Source: Porphyra umbilicalis
Lineage: Eukaryota > Rhodophyta > Bangiophyceae > Bangiales > Bangiaceae
Assembly (NCBI GenBank): GCA_002049455.2
Contig: KV919134.1
Coordinates: 1 to 64,000, forward strand
Length of the DNA: 64,000 bases
Reading direction: 5' to 3'
Part shown: positions 40,990-52,110 of the stretch, in pieces
How positions within the stretch are numbered: position 1 is the stretch's first letter
Layout of the letters: every line of letters starts with the position of its first letter
Made by a program: the position numbers and the translations under genes
Notes under the pieces: generated by a model
What the model saw: only the letters and a program-made list of their open reading frames with translations
Told to the model about the DNA's origin: nothing
Databases searched by the model: none

Positions 40990-41777
40990 CGCAAGAACAG
41001 ACTTAGAGCACACCCAACAACGCCTTCCCCAAGTTCGAATACGCTGACGTGTCAGAAACGTGTCTCGTGAATGCGCCACGTGCCGGAATTTCAGCTCTTG
41101 GGGATGGGGAGGGTCCCACAGCAACGTCAGGCACCCCAAAACGCTCACATAGAATTTGAATACAGTTAATCTGAATCGGGTAAGTCCTCCGACATTCATG
41201 CGTCAGATTTGGGGGGAGGCGCCGCCGTCCCCCATTTTCTCACCGATTTGGGGGGACCCGCTGATCCTCCCCATTTTTTCCTGGCGTGCCATTGGCTGTT
41301 GCAGATTCTGTTCCTTTCGGAAAACGAGCTCACGTGGCATGATCAGATTTAAAACCATACGGCCTGAAACTGGCGCTTTCCGGGGCTGTCTACGATCTGG
41401 CGATCACTATCGAGACCAAGAAAAGCCTGAACGAGTCTAACCGTTTCAGGACCCCCATTCGACGCGCGTTGGGGGTGCGGTGGGTCGCTCCGCTGCCGCC
41501 TTCTGTAGCGCGCACAGCGTGAATCAGGGCACGGCGGCAGCGTTCCCCAGGCACTGGTTTTCACAGCCTCGCGAGGTCATTTTTCTCCGTGCTCGCGGCG
41601 GGGGGCGGGACACGTTGGAGGCGGGGAGATGGGATAAACTTGTGGGCGTGTCGGAGGGGGCAGTGGGACGAGGTCCTTTTGGCGCCCCGCGGCGTGATTG
41701 CGTGACGGCGACAGGCGCGTTGTGACGCCCGCGTCCACGGACGACGTCACCGTCGACGACAGCGTCGTCTTCCCACG

Positions 41778-42209
41778 ATGGATGATCCACTCGACGTCTC
41801 TGCGGATGCGATGCTGGCGGACCCCGTCGACGGCGAAGTTGCCACCGCGGTGGCAGCCCACATGCAGGCGCTGTGGCGCTATCGTCGTCGCATCCGCCGG
41901 TCGCGGCTCGGCCGGCGGCGGTATATTGGGTCGGTGCCTGGCCGCCGGCCGAACAAACACCGTGATTTTCGATCAGGTTTGCGAGCTATTTTGAGGGACT
42001 ATTTTGGATTGGACGGCTCCCCTCCCGTATACGACGAGGCGGACTTTGAGAGACTGTTCCGGGTGCCCCGGTCAGTGTTTTTGCGTATCTACCACGCCGT
42101 GAAGGGTCGCCCTTTCTTTGCGCAACGCATTAACGCGACGGGCAGACCGCAGGCACACCCCTTGCAAAAGGTGGTGGCTGCTTTCCGAGTGATTGCATAC
42201 GGAGAGACG
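41778..42209 (+). pseudogene. PIF/Harbinger-type transposase, N-terminal part (Harbinger 1)
   Basis: ATG 41778 (MDDPLDVSADAML) starts 144 codons with the family's N-terminal blocks YIGSVPGRRPNKHRDF, FERLFRVPRSVFLRIYHAV and NATGRPQAHPLQKVVAAFRV. It stops at codon ACG (42207-42209), where gypsy 2 is inserted. The reading frame continues without loss at 52501 once one AGACG is removed, so the transposase was intact when the element landed. Harbinger transposases cut and paste DNA with a DDE nuclease and need a Myb-like partner; a candidate lies at 58656-55297. Confidence 0.88.
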
Positions 42210-42594
42210 TGTGGTATTAATAACGTTAGTTCAATTACCAGTGTACTGAGACCGACCGTAGCCAAGCAATAAAGCGAGTTCTATCGCCGTCGCGGCGAGG
42301 AAGAAGACCTTTTGTTGAAGGGCATCCGATGGGGAGCCGGGTGGTGCCCACGACGGCGACCCCGGACCCACGGTGGTTTAATACAAACAACGGCACTGGT
42401 CGATCGACCATCCGATCAAGCGATCGTAATGAGTGCCGGCAGACAGATAAGACAGGCAAGCAATAAAAAATAAACAATGCGGAAGTAACCCCCCAAAGGG
42501 CATGCCACAAGCCGAGTCACACACATCCGTGGATTCGGCCAGTCAAGGGGGCTACCCGTGGCTAATTGCCAATTGGTAGCAGAGATATGCTACA
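42210..42594 (-). repeat. 3' LTR of gypsy 2
   Basis: 385 bases, TG...CA, collinear with 52111-52495 at an offset of 9901. The adjoining purine tract on the minus strand is weak (GGAGGTA). Confidence 0.95.
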
Positions 42595-43371
42595 TACCTC
42601 CAACGCGAGATTCGAACCGTCCCGGTGAGTTCCGAGGATGGTGAAACCCGATTGGGCGATCGCGGCCCCTTACGGGCCCGCGCGGGCGCAACCGCCCAGG
42701 CGGTGGGAGCCGTGGGGGGGGCGCGCCGCCCAGTCCCGATTGGGGGGAGGTGGCGGTTCGCCGTCGTCGGTCGCGACCGTCCCGCCACACACGCGTGGGC
42801 GTGGGTGGCGGGCAGCTGGCGCTGCGGATCCGACCGGCGCTTGCGCGTACGCGCGCCATCGCAGGGGAGTCGGCGTCGGCGTCGGCGGGGTGGCCAGACG
42901 GCCGGTTGACAGGCGACCAGCGTCGGGGTTAAGACCCGTTGCGGAGCGGGTGCGTCGAGCAACACGCGTTGGGACAACCGTCGTCGGCGCCGAGTGGCGC
43001 TTCCTTCGTCGGGGGTTTGACTACCCCGACGACACGGCGAAAGCCGGGACGCGGGTCCGTGGTGCCGAGCGTGGGTGTGGGGTTCACACCTCCAGGCCGG
43101 TTAGCACCGAGTCGGGCGCGCGGGGTAGCGCCAGCTGGTTGTCGTTGTGCCGGCAGGCGCCGCCCTCGTCGGGGTGTTGATTCCCCCGACGACACGGCGA
43201 AAGCCGGGGTGCGGGTTCGCGTTGTTACCGGCACGGGGCCATCCCGTGTCTTCGTGCTTGCGCACAGGTCGCTGCCTAACGGCAAGGTTGAGTAGGGGTG
43301 CGTCGCCGCAAGGTGGCACACCGCGAGGTGTTGGGCCCGGTGAGTGTGGGTTTGCGCCGAGTGGGGGGGCG
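42595..43371. other. Leader between the gypsy 2 3' LTR and its antisense ORF
   Basis: GC-rich and without a clear gene. A block CCCCGACGACACGGCGAAAG occurs twice (about 43023 and 43178) in surrounding sequence of about 60 bases. It could hold the promoter of the antisense ORF. Confidence 0.5.
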
Positions 43372-43643
43372 GCGCGCACGGCGGCAAGGCGGCAAGCCCG
43401 GCGGCAAGGGCGGCGAGCGCGGCGGCAAGGGCGGCGAGCGCGGCGGCAAGGGCGGCAAGCGCGGCCAGCCCGGCGGCGACGGCGGCAAGGGCGGCAAGCG
43501 CGGCCAGCCCGGCGGCGACGGCGGCAAGGGCGGCAAGCGCGGCCAGCCCGGCGGCGACGGCGGCAAGGGCGGCAAGCGCGGCCAGCCCGGCGGCGACGGC
43601 GGCAAGGGCGGCAAGCGCGGCCAGCCCGGCGGCGACGGCCAGG
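43372..43643 (+). repeat. Tandem array (21- and 39-base units) ahead of aORF2
   Basis: Units of GGCGGCAAGGGCGGCGAGCGC are followed by about five 39-base units built from GGCGGCAAGGGCGGC and AAGCGCGGCCAGCCC. One + frame reads as Gly/Lys/Arg-rich repeats and one minus frame as Ala/Leu-rich repeats; neither need be translated. Confidence 0.85.
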
Positions 43644-43670
43644 GTAAACACCCCCCGGACGACCAACGCG

Positions 43671-45627
43671 ATGGCGGATTCCGCCGCGATGGCGGTGGAC
43701 GGCGGCGTTGCCGGTGGCGGTGAGGCCATCGGCGGGGCGCATGCCGCCGCGGGTGGCCATCCGGAAGTGGATTGCTCCGCGGACCCAGAGGTCTTGCGCC
43801 AGTTTCGGCCTCGCGGCTCGTACTACGTGCACGCCAACCCTGTAGAGGTGGTCGATGGGGTCCCGCGGGTCACCGACAACCGTCTGTACGAGATGTGCTT
43901 ACGCAATCGCGCTCGTGCGCACACGCGCCGTGTGTACGCTCACTACGAGGCGTTGCCCGACTTCATCGACGTGATGGCGCAAGCCGGGTCGCCGGACCAC
44001 GCGGGCGACCGCGTGGCCGAGGTCCATGGGGACCCGTACTTCGGGAACCAGGGACCTCAGCGTCGTGTATACGAGGTGATGTCGTTTTGCAACGAGGTCG
44101 TGCGGTACCAACTGCCGTTGCACCCGTTCCACCGCTTGGTGTACGCCAATGCGCTTATGTTCCCTGTGAAGGGTACAGAGTCGATCGAGGCAGCGGCCAA
44201 CTCGTTTTGTCGCTTGTTGCGCAACTGGCCGAAGGCCGTCTTCCTCAAGAGGGCTCTCGCCGAAACCTTTCGGTCCCTTTCGGGCACGACTCCGGTCTGG
44301 AGCCGTACCTCGAGCGGCTCGCGCTGGTGAAGCACGAGGAGAACGACAATGTCGAAGATGACCGCAGTCCGCGGGTCACCGGGTTGCCGAACCCCTTTCG
44401 GCTGCCGATGTTCCCCTCCGACCACCGTCGGGCCGCTGACGCGCGCTTCTTTCGCGGTCGCGAGTTGATGCCTACCGCGTGGGCGGCTGGATTTCTCCGT
44501 GCGCCACGGGCGTTCGACTTGTCCCGTTGGCTTCCGCCTATCCCGGAATGGGAGCCCCACACGGGGTTGTGGGTGGCGACCCCCGTGGTGGTGTCCTACA
44601 TGGCGGACGCGTTGCGCAACGCTTACAGCTCCGTCTGGCAGGAGGTGTACTCCGAGTACTACTGCAACTTAGTTGCTGCGTGGGTTCACACCCTGCAGGA
44701 GGACAAGCTCTTCGTCCTCTTGGACACGAAGACGCTTCGTCATTTTGACGCGTTGGATACGTCCAAGTTGAAGGACGCGCCCGACGGCGAGGCCAAGTAC
44801 GTCTTGTACGGCAAGATGCGCCAAGCCGTGACGGCGTTTCCCTGGCGGGAGGTCCTTAAGGACGTCGTCTGGCGCGACCGCGACTCCGGGGAAGCCCGGC
44901 AGGTGCGGGTCACGGTCGACCCGACCAAGGAATACGGCTTTTGCCTGCGCCACCCTTGTGTCGATTTCGACTGGGCTTTGGACCCCACGCGCCACTCCCG
45001 ATGGCTCGAATTACTTCGAACCATCCCGGGGTGTGGCGTCGTGGTCGTCGGACCTGGGCTCACGCCGTTGGCGACGCCCGCGAGGGCCGCTACCGCCCGC
45101 GTTCACCGCGGCGCGATCGCTCGCCCTCTCCGCCACGGTCGGTGGATGCCACTTGGCCGACCCGCGCGTCGTCAACCGCGGCGGTTGCCTTGTTTGGGTC
45201 GGCGCGCGCGCGCGATGTACGCGTTCGCGCGCCCCGCGGGGCAGCCTTGTCGGCAGTGGCTAGCGCCTGGGTCGAGCAGATCGCAGGCTTGCGTACCGCT
45301 GTTGAGCGCGCGGACGGACGGGGTGTCGAGTCGGCTTTGTCCATTATTGGACATGCCGTGGCTCGCGCCGTTGACGGCGAAGCCAACTACGGGCGCTTCG
45401 CCCAGCACCTCGAGGCTATACAGCCAGAGGAGGAGGCCGCGCCGGCGCGCTTCAACGCGCAGAGCATCCTTGGTCGTCGGACCCACGAGGGCGGAGGCCC
45501 GTCGACGGGGGTTCCGCACTCGGCGCGCAACACGCGTGCGCGTAGTGTCTCGCAGGAGTCGGCGGCCAGTGTTGGCGCGAGCCGCGATTCCCGTCGGGAC
45601 TCGCGTCGTCGTGACGACGAGGAGTAG
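43671..45627 (+). CDS. Antisense accessory ORF of gypsy 2 (aORF2), in three frame segments
   Basis: ATG 43671 (MADSAAMAVDGG) opens about 210 codons containing RPRGSYYVHANPVEVVDG and YQLPLHPFHRLVYANALMFP. Near 44290 the sense shifts to the -1 frame (HDSGLEPYLERLALVKHEEN, EPHTGLWVATPVVVSYMADA, DKLFVLLDTKTLRHFDALDT). Near 45040 it shifts -1 again to an Arg/Ser-rich stretch (RSPRRDRSPSPPRS) and a helical C-terminus ending DSRRRDDEE. In total about 650 residues. No known domain was recognised and no convincing similarity to aORF1 or aORF3 was seen by eye, although position and orientation are the same. The shifts may be mutations, small introns or slippage. Confidence 0.6.
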
Positions 45628-45769
45628 CGAGGCTCACTGCTCAGTGACTTGCTCGGTTGACCCCGGTGGGGGGGTGGGGTTGACAATGTCGGGGTCTTAC
45701 GCCTTTTTAGGGTGTTGATGTTTCTTCGTCTTGTTGTTGTTTGTCGTTTAACATGTTCGTATCCACTTC

Positions 45770-48700
45770 TCAGTTTTTCTGCTTATCGTCATAGCGATGA
45801 AGGAAGTGGCAGGCCATCATGGCCCATGTTGTGGGATTTGTATCCCTTGAGTCTGCTGATAAAAGCACTTCGTACTCGAAACATGCACGTATGGCAGTAG
45901 CGTACCAACTGGCGTTGGTCCATTGTGGTATTACCACGGTTGCTTCTTCTGTGGTTGTTACCAAGCGTCGAAGGACTGAGTCCAAGTGTTGCACCGGAGG
46001 TACCAGAAACCCGTTGGGGAGCACTGGTACGGGGGGATCGCTCCCGATCAGTGTCGCCTGTGCGGATTTCGGCCACACATATGTGTACGGGCCGCAAACA
46101 CGGTTCAGCCGAGAGAAATGCCGCAAGGCAAGTTGGGGGTCATACGCAAAGTTGCGCGTCATGGACGGCAGAGTGGACTTGAGCCACGCCACAGGAATTA
46201 CTTCCTTAATTGCAACGTCGGTACTTGACTCTGTCCAAGAGACATCGGCATGGATAACTCCGTCACCGGTAACATGGACATGTTGGATAGTGGGTATCCA
46301 CGTGGAGTCCATGACGATGTTGGCCACGGTTGTGAGCCCGGCCTGTCGGCGACTTCGTCGCGTTGGCGTTTGCCACTCGTACCCCGGTACATGCTTCTTC
46401 TTCTGTCGAAGGAAACGCACCACCAGGTTGCGGGGGAGGTTCTCCAGGGGTTCCCAGGTGTCGTTTTTCGACCCGTAGTCGAACCAGCGCACCTTAGCGC
46501 TATAGCTGTCACCCGTCTGGCGTAAGCCTAGGAGTTTGTCGATCACATACTCATCGGCAGTTGCCGGGGTTGACTTGAGTTGGTCTAGACCATCTAGCAA
46601 GGGGTGTGGAACCTTGTCCGTCGTCGTTGGACGAGGAGCGGGGGTGACATGGTCACTGCTGACGCGTTTCTCCTCGCCGTCAATGTCAATGACAAACGTG
46701 GAGGCGTCCGCGTCCGCATCGACGACCACGAAGGGTCCAATGGCTTTGCTTTGCAGCTTGTTTTGCCGGTCGTGGTTGGTCGTGTATACGTAGTCGCCGA
46801 TCTTGACGTCCGCATTGCGGGTTGCGACCCGATGGTCGAAGTTACGTTTGTAACGTTGTTGCGTCTTACGCAAGGCCTCGACCACGATGGGGATCTGCTT
46901 GCGCAGGCGGGCCATGAACTCGCGCTTGCGAGCTAGGGGTGACCCATCCTTGAGCGTTCCCTTATTGGTAAGCGGAGTGCCCGGGGGCAAGTTGCGAACC
47001 GTGAGGTTGGGGATCCGCCTTGGGATAACAAGCTCAAAGGGGCGATGCCCGTCGACCGATGTGGTTGGCTATTATACGCCATGGTGATTACCGGGAGTAG
47101 CTCATCCCATCGTGATGGATCGTCGGCGACGTAGTGTCGCAGCTGCGTAGCCATGGTACGGTTGTACCGTTCAACTTGCCCATTGGTTTGGGGATGATAC
47201 GCCGTGGTGCGAACCGTTTCAATGCCAAGCATTTTCATCACAGCGATGAAGAAGTTCGACATGAACTGGGGCCCTTGGTCCGATAGGATTCGGTCCGGTG
47301 GCCCGTAGGCTGACACCCACGCGTCGATGATGGCTGACGCCACTGACATAGCCGTGATTCGCCGCAAGGCGACGCACTTGGTGAGCTTGGCGAAGCGGTC
47401 GGTGATAACCAAGATGAAGCGGTTGCCCTTCTTGGAGGCCGGGATGGGCCCAAAGATGTCAACGGATAGCTCCGTGAGAGGCTCGGTAGCCTGGAACAGG
47501 GTCAAGGGCGTGGTGTGTCGCCGCAAGGCGAGGCGGTTTTGCGCACACGTTGTGCACTTGGTGATGGTCGAATGAATATCCGTCACCATTGAAGGCCAGT
47601 AGTATGCCTTGCGCATGGTGTAATACATCCGGTTCATACCAGGATGGGCGGCCACGGTTGCGTGGTGCTCGAGGGTCAACACGCGTTCGCGTAGCGACTT
47701 TGGAATAACCGATTGTTTGCCGTAAGGCGCACGGCGGTACAGGGCGTGATGCTCATCGCGGAAGAAGGCCTTGGCCGTTCCGCGCTCCACGCGAGTGGAC
47801 ATCTCGACGCAGAAGTCGTCTGTTTGTTGTGCTTCGACAACGTCGTCGAACTCCACCGGTTCTGGTGTGTCGGTACCCGTGTACCGCCCCGTTCTTAAGC
47901 CGTTGGCCGTCTCGGCCAATGCCAGACAAGGTATATCATCATGGATATCTTCTGGCGGCGCCACCGTAGAGGCGCGCGACAGGAAGTCGGGCAAGTGGTG
48001 CGATGCACCTGGTTTATAAACCATATCGAATGTGTATTCGGAGAGGCGAAGTCGCCATCGCATCAAGCGTCCGCTTGAGTCGGTCGTGCTGTAGATCCAG
48101 CTAAGTGCTTGGTGATCCGTTCGGATGAGGAAGCGTTGTCCGTCGAGGAAGTGCCTCAACTTGAGGACAGCCCACACAACGCCGAGGCATTCTCGCTCCG
48201 TGGTGGAGTAGTTTTGCTCTGCAGCAGTGAGTCCTCGGCTCCAATACCCGACAGGGTGAAGCAGTTCGCCCGGCTCCTCTTGGAGGAGGGTACAACCAAC
48301 TTGGTCGGCGCAGGCGTCCACGTCAACGACGAGCTTCCGATTGGCCTTCGGCAAGGCAAGTACCGGTGGGCACAACAGTGCGTTGCGAAGGTCCTCGAAG
48401 GCGGCGATAGCCACGTCCGTCGGTGGTGGTAAATCCGGTGGGATCTCGGCCCTAGTCAGGGCGTTCAGGGGCTTTGCTCGTTTGGCAAAGTCTTTGACAA
48501 ACCGTCGATAGACGTTGCACATGCCCAAGAAGCTTTTCAGCTGGGTCTTTGTGGTTGGGAACTTGGCATGCTTCAGAGCATCCACGTTCTTGTTGTGCAC
48601 GTGCAGTTGCCCGGGGCGGACAATGTGTCCTAGGTACTCGACCTCATCGGAGAACCACGTGCACTTTTCCAAGTTGAGGGTGACCCCGGCTTCGCGGAGA

Positions 48701-50250
48701 CGGTGAAGAACCGTGTCAACGTCTTTGACGTGTTGTTCCGCGTTTGCGGTGAAGATGATGACATCGTCTAAGTAGACGAGGCATATCTGCCACTTCAAAC
48801 CGGAGAGGATAATATCCAACGCGCGCTGGAAGGTAGCGGGCGCGTTCGTCAAGCCGAAAGGCATGGATAACCAGTGGTATATACCACAGTGCGTCGTGAA
48901 CGCCGTCTTCTCTTGGTCGTCCTTGCGTAAGGGTACTTGCCAGTACCCCGCGGTGCAGTCGAGAGACGTGAACACCTGGGCATCTCCCAAGGAGTCGAGG
49001 CAGTCCTCCATCCGAGGCAAGGGATAAGCATCCTTCTTGGTGATGTTGTTTAACCGACGATAGTCGACACAGAACCGGGCTTTGCCGTTCTTCTTGGGTA
49101 CAATTACCACGGGGCTTGCCCAAGCACTATGGCTAGGGGCAATGACGTTGAGCTTCAACATCTTGTTGATCTGATCAGCGATGATCTGCCGTTTGAACGG
49201 CCCGGTGCGGTAGGGTTGGGCCCGTATGGGCTGGGCGTCGGGAGGAGTGACGATGGCGTGCTCCGTAGCACGGATGACGCCAAGGGTTCCATCCCACATA
49301 GACGAATGCGTCTTCAGCATGTCTCGAATCTGCTTGTGCAGGTACTCGGGTGCCTCACTGAGGTCGAGGTCCTCGAGTGGGTCACGACTCGCGTCGTCCG
49401 ATGAGTTATCGGTTCCACCCTTTGGGGTGTTGTCATCCAAGACGGCGGAAAGCATCGGCCCTTGGTAGGGTTCCGCAAACCCCAAGGTAGAGTTCTTGCG
49501 AACAATGACTTGGTCCTTGCCGAAGTTGCATAACTTGACCAGGAATGGTTCGTCCGGTTTGACGATGGCGATGCCGCGGGCGACTGCCATTGACTTGTGT
49601 CGGCACAACCGAATGTTCGGTGTGATGGTAACCATACCAGGCGTGTCGCACGTGGCCATGATCCACTCCTCCTTGTGTCCGTTGACACGCACCTGTTTGC
49701 AGGCTCGAACCCGAGCGGGTTTATCTTGCCAGTGGCGGTCCCACGCGCTGTCGTTAAGACAAGCTAAGATCGGCGTTGGCCGAGGTTGCTCTTCCGTGCA
49801 TCGCACGTGCTCTTGCCAGACGATCTTGCGCAAGCGCGGCAGAATGCCCTCGATGTTTTGTTCAATGAACTCGGTGCCAAGAATGCACGGGACTGACAAG
49901 TTGTCGGCAACGAGGAATCGGTCAAATAGACGCACACCTCCGGTGTCTACATACAGATGTATGGCATACTTCGTCACAAGACGATTGTTGTTTGCATCTC
50001 GGATGCGCGGAAGCGTAGTCAACTCTTCGGCGTAAGCCATCCAGTTCGAAGGGAGAACACTAGTTCGCACTATGTTCACCCCGGCGCCCGTGTCTAAGAC
50101 AGGGCGGCAACTTCGCATTATGCGCAGGCATGGGCCTAACGTGGCTGCGATCTCATAGTGCCGAAGGGCACGACGTAAGAGTCTTGTCACCGTACGCTTT
50201 CGCGTTCCGCCGGGCAACCCCAAGTCGGGCACCCGGCCTAGACGTTTTTC
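45770..50250 (-). CDS. Gypsy 2 Pol: protease, RT, RNase H, integrase, chromodomain (one frameshift)
   Basis: The frame opens at 50250 in -1 relation to gag. Protease with intact LDTGAGVNIV (about 50080-50105); RT with FCVDYRRLN, TAGYWQVPL, MPFGLTNAPATFQ and catalytic YLDD (about 48760-48771); RNase H DACADQVGCTLLQ; integrase finger HPGMNRMYYTM...CTTCAQNR and DDE motifs (ELSVDIFGP, LSDQGPQFMS, NGQVERYN). After HRSTGIAP a one-base deletion near 47037 shifts the frame. The remainder (46990-45770) holds the integrase C-terminus and a clear chromodomain (SAKVRWFDYGSKNDTWEPLE, about 46440-46500), then about 190 further residues. The single deletion is the only defect seen. Confidence 0.92.
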
Positions 50251-50252
50251 GA
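50238..50252 (-). promoter_or_regulatory. Candidate -1 frameshift site between gypsy 2 gag and pol
   Basis: In the gag frame the minus strand reads TCG AAA AAC GTC TAG. The run G AAA AAC allows A-site re-pairing in the -1 frame and imperfect P-site re-pairing. Its position relative to the stop is the same as in gypsy 1. Confidence 0.6.
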
Positions 50253-51881
50253 GTCGTCCACGGCGTCGGCCGGATGCTCGACTTCGTCTTCCTCGACGTT
50301 ACCGTCGGCAAGGGCATGAACGCCGATAGGCGGTTGCCGACGCTCGCGAGGGCGATAAGGCTCGGCACACTGTGCGGCGAAGTGCCCCGGCTTGTTACAG
50401 TTGTAACAGATGTCAGCCCGATTGGCTTGAGGGACGGCAGCCCGAGGGGGCGGAGGGGTGCGAACCGGTGTGAACGGTCGTTCCGTCGTCGTCCGCTGGT
50501 CTTGTGTCGCGTAAGCGACTTTGATCGCCGTTGGGCGGGTAATCTTGAGTTGCAAACGCAACTTGTTCGTACCGTCCCAATACATCTGGGCGGTGGCGAC
50601 CGTCTCAGACAGGGTTCGGTCGGGGAACTGGTCGTTCAGTACCCGTACGTGCGCTTGCACAAGGTCCGAAAGACCAGTGATGAAGACGTCCTTAACGTCT
50701 TGGATGTCGAACAAACCGTTCAGGAGGTCGCATTGCGTTTCCACGCGATGGCCAAAGGCCGTGGGCGCCTCGTTGTCTTGTTGCTTCATCGTAATGATGT
50801 CTTGATAGGCGTTAGCCATGGTTGCGTGTGTCGCATACTTCGAAAGAAGCCAGTTGACGGCATCTCCGTAGGTACGGATGGCGTAACGCTTACGTCCGAG
50901 GGTGCTGTTAAGCGCGCCGGAGAAGGCCATCTTGGCGTTGCCGGCTAGTCGAAAGACCATAAGCGGAAGGGCTTGACCGTGCGTCAGCCCAGCCGCGTCG
51001 CACGCGCGGCGAAAGGTCGTCAAGAACGTGAAGATGCCCAAGGGCAGGGCTCCCGTGAATGGCTGTTGCCCATGGAACGCTCCGTCCAAACGTTTGTTGA
51101 GACGGTGCGACCGCTGTGCCTCTTTAGGCGTATACGTCAATTGACGGCGGATCAGGAAGTACGTCCTGTAGTCCAGGAGGGCCTTGAAGCGGCTATTAGC
51201 CGGGCGGATCACCTTGATCCTATCGGCTTTTTCAAGTCGCTCCTTCCGTTTGGTGGGGGGCGTCGGGCGCTTGCGCGCGGCCGCGTCCGACTCGCTCGAG
51301 CTTTCGCTCGGCGAGGACCCACTTGGGGGCGACGGCGGGTGTGGGGGCCCGTGGCCATCGTCCGAAGAGGACGTGTCCGTCGCGTTGTTGTCGTCGTCTG
51401 ACGACGTCGGGCTTGACCCAGACGCGGAATCGTCGGAAGATGAGGAAAGCGCGGCGTTAGCCGGAGCGTCCTTGCGGACGGACTTGTCCTTGATCACCTT
51501 GTTCGTCTTCTTGACGTCCTTGGTCTTGTCGCCCGACTGGCGGCGAGACTTAGCCACACGGCGTTCCTCCTCATGGGAGTCGACCTTGCGCAGGGCCTCG
51601 ACGTCGTGGACCAACTTGTCATTGGCTCGCGCCAGAGACTCGTTAGTCTGTTCTTGGGCCGTTAGGCGTCGCTGAAGTGCTTCAACGGCCGCCTTCAGGC
51701 TCTCCACCACCTGCATCTGCCCAGAGGCGGCTTGATCCGCAGGGATGGGAGGAGTTGGAGCACCGTCCGTGGGGGCGTCGGAGGCGGCAGGAGTGCCTTG
51801 TCCCCCGCCCGGCGGCCGGTAGCCAGATGGCAACTTGCCGTCTCTGGCTCGCCGAGTGCCGCCGGTACCACCAGTAGACAT
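50238..51881 (-). CDS. Gypsy 2 Gag
   Basis: 547 codons from ATG 51881 (MSTGGTGGTRRARDG). The N-terminus has a predicted coiled segment (VVESLKAAVEALQRRLTAQE) and a Ser/Asp-rich acidic linker. The capsid part has FKALLDYRTYFLIRRQLTY, FTFLTTFRRACDAAG and WLLSKYATHATMANAYQDI. A CCHC knuckle CYNCNKPGHFAAQC (about 50370-50410) precedes an acidic tail. The order and several motifs parallel gypsy 1 gag, and here the whole protein is one frame. Confidence 0.93.
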   Translation of the reverse strand: MSTGGTGGTRRARDGKLPSGYRPPGGGQGTPAASDAPTDGAPTPPIPADQAASGQMQVVESLKAAVEALQRRLTAQEQTNESLARANDKLVHDVEALRKVDSHEEERRVAKSRRQSGDKTKDVKKTNKVIKDKSVRKDAPANAALSSSSDDSASGSSPTSSDDDNNATDTSSSDDGHGPPHPPSPPSGSSPSESSSESDAAARKRPTPPTKRKERLEKADRIKVIRPANSRFKALLDYRTYFLIRRQLTYTPKEAQRSHRLNKRLDGAFHGQQPFTGALPLGIFTFLTTFRRACDAAGLTHGQALPLMVFRLAGNAKMAFSGALNSTLGRKRYAIRTYGDAVNWLLSKYATHATMANAYQDIITMKQQDNEAPTAFGHRVETQCDLLNGLFDIQDVKDVFITGLSDLVQAHVRVLNDQFPDRTLSETVATAQMYWDGTNKLRLQLKITRPTAIKVAYATQDQRTTTERPFTPVRTPPPPRAAVPQANRADICYNCNKPGHFAAQCAEPYRPRERRQPPIGVHALADGNVEEDEVEHPADAVDDSKNV

Positions 51882-52090
51882 ACTGGGACCTGAACAAGTG
51901 TTCCGACTTGGCTTACGCCCTGCGCGCCAACGTCGGAGATCTCAACCGTGATGCCCCCGGCACCACGCCCACAAGTCGATGGCTTACGCCCCGCGCGCCA
52001 AGCGACCGTATCGACACCGTCACAATGCCACGAGGCAGCGAGAAAGTTCTCGGGGACACCGTGCCGCGAGGCACGATGAAGGCGAGGGTA
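51882..52090 (-). other. Gypsy 2 leader between primer binding site and gag
   Basis: About 210 bases of untranslated leader. A 16-base sequence near 51921 and 51977 (CTTACGCCC[TC]GCGCGCCAA) is repeated; it may be part of the packaging region. Confidence 0.4.
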
Positions 52091-52108
52091 TCCCCTGCTG
52101 CTCCACCA
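52091..52108 (-). promoter_or_regulatory. Primer binding site of gypsy 2
   Basis: On the minus strand TGGTGGAGCAGCAGGGGA begins two bases after the LTR and is identical to the gypsy 1 site. Confidence 0.88.
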
Positions 52109-52110
52109 AA

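Larger units (their letters stand above)
38564..41777. other. Repeat-rich stretch with foldback units, no gene recognised
   Basis: The longest frame (40026-38869, minus) is basic, Cys/Arg-rich and resembles nothing I know, so I do not call it a gene. The stretch holds inverted GGTTCGCAC/GTGCGAACC pairs (39462-39482, 39513-39543), a strong hairpin (40071-40129), a long inverted repeat (40192-40989) and several units ending in TAAGTCC (39780, 40365, 40171, 40730, 41181). Confidence 0.5.

Noticed and set aside
43298-43723. Collagen-like Gly-X-Y protein
   Set aside because: The 39-base unit (13 codons) breaks the Gly-every-third pattern once per unit, so it is a simple repeat and not a collagen domain.
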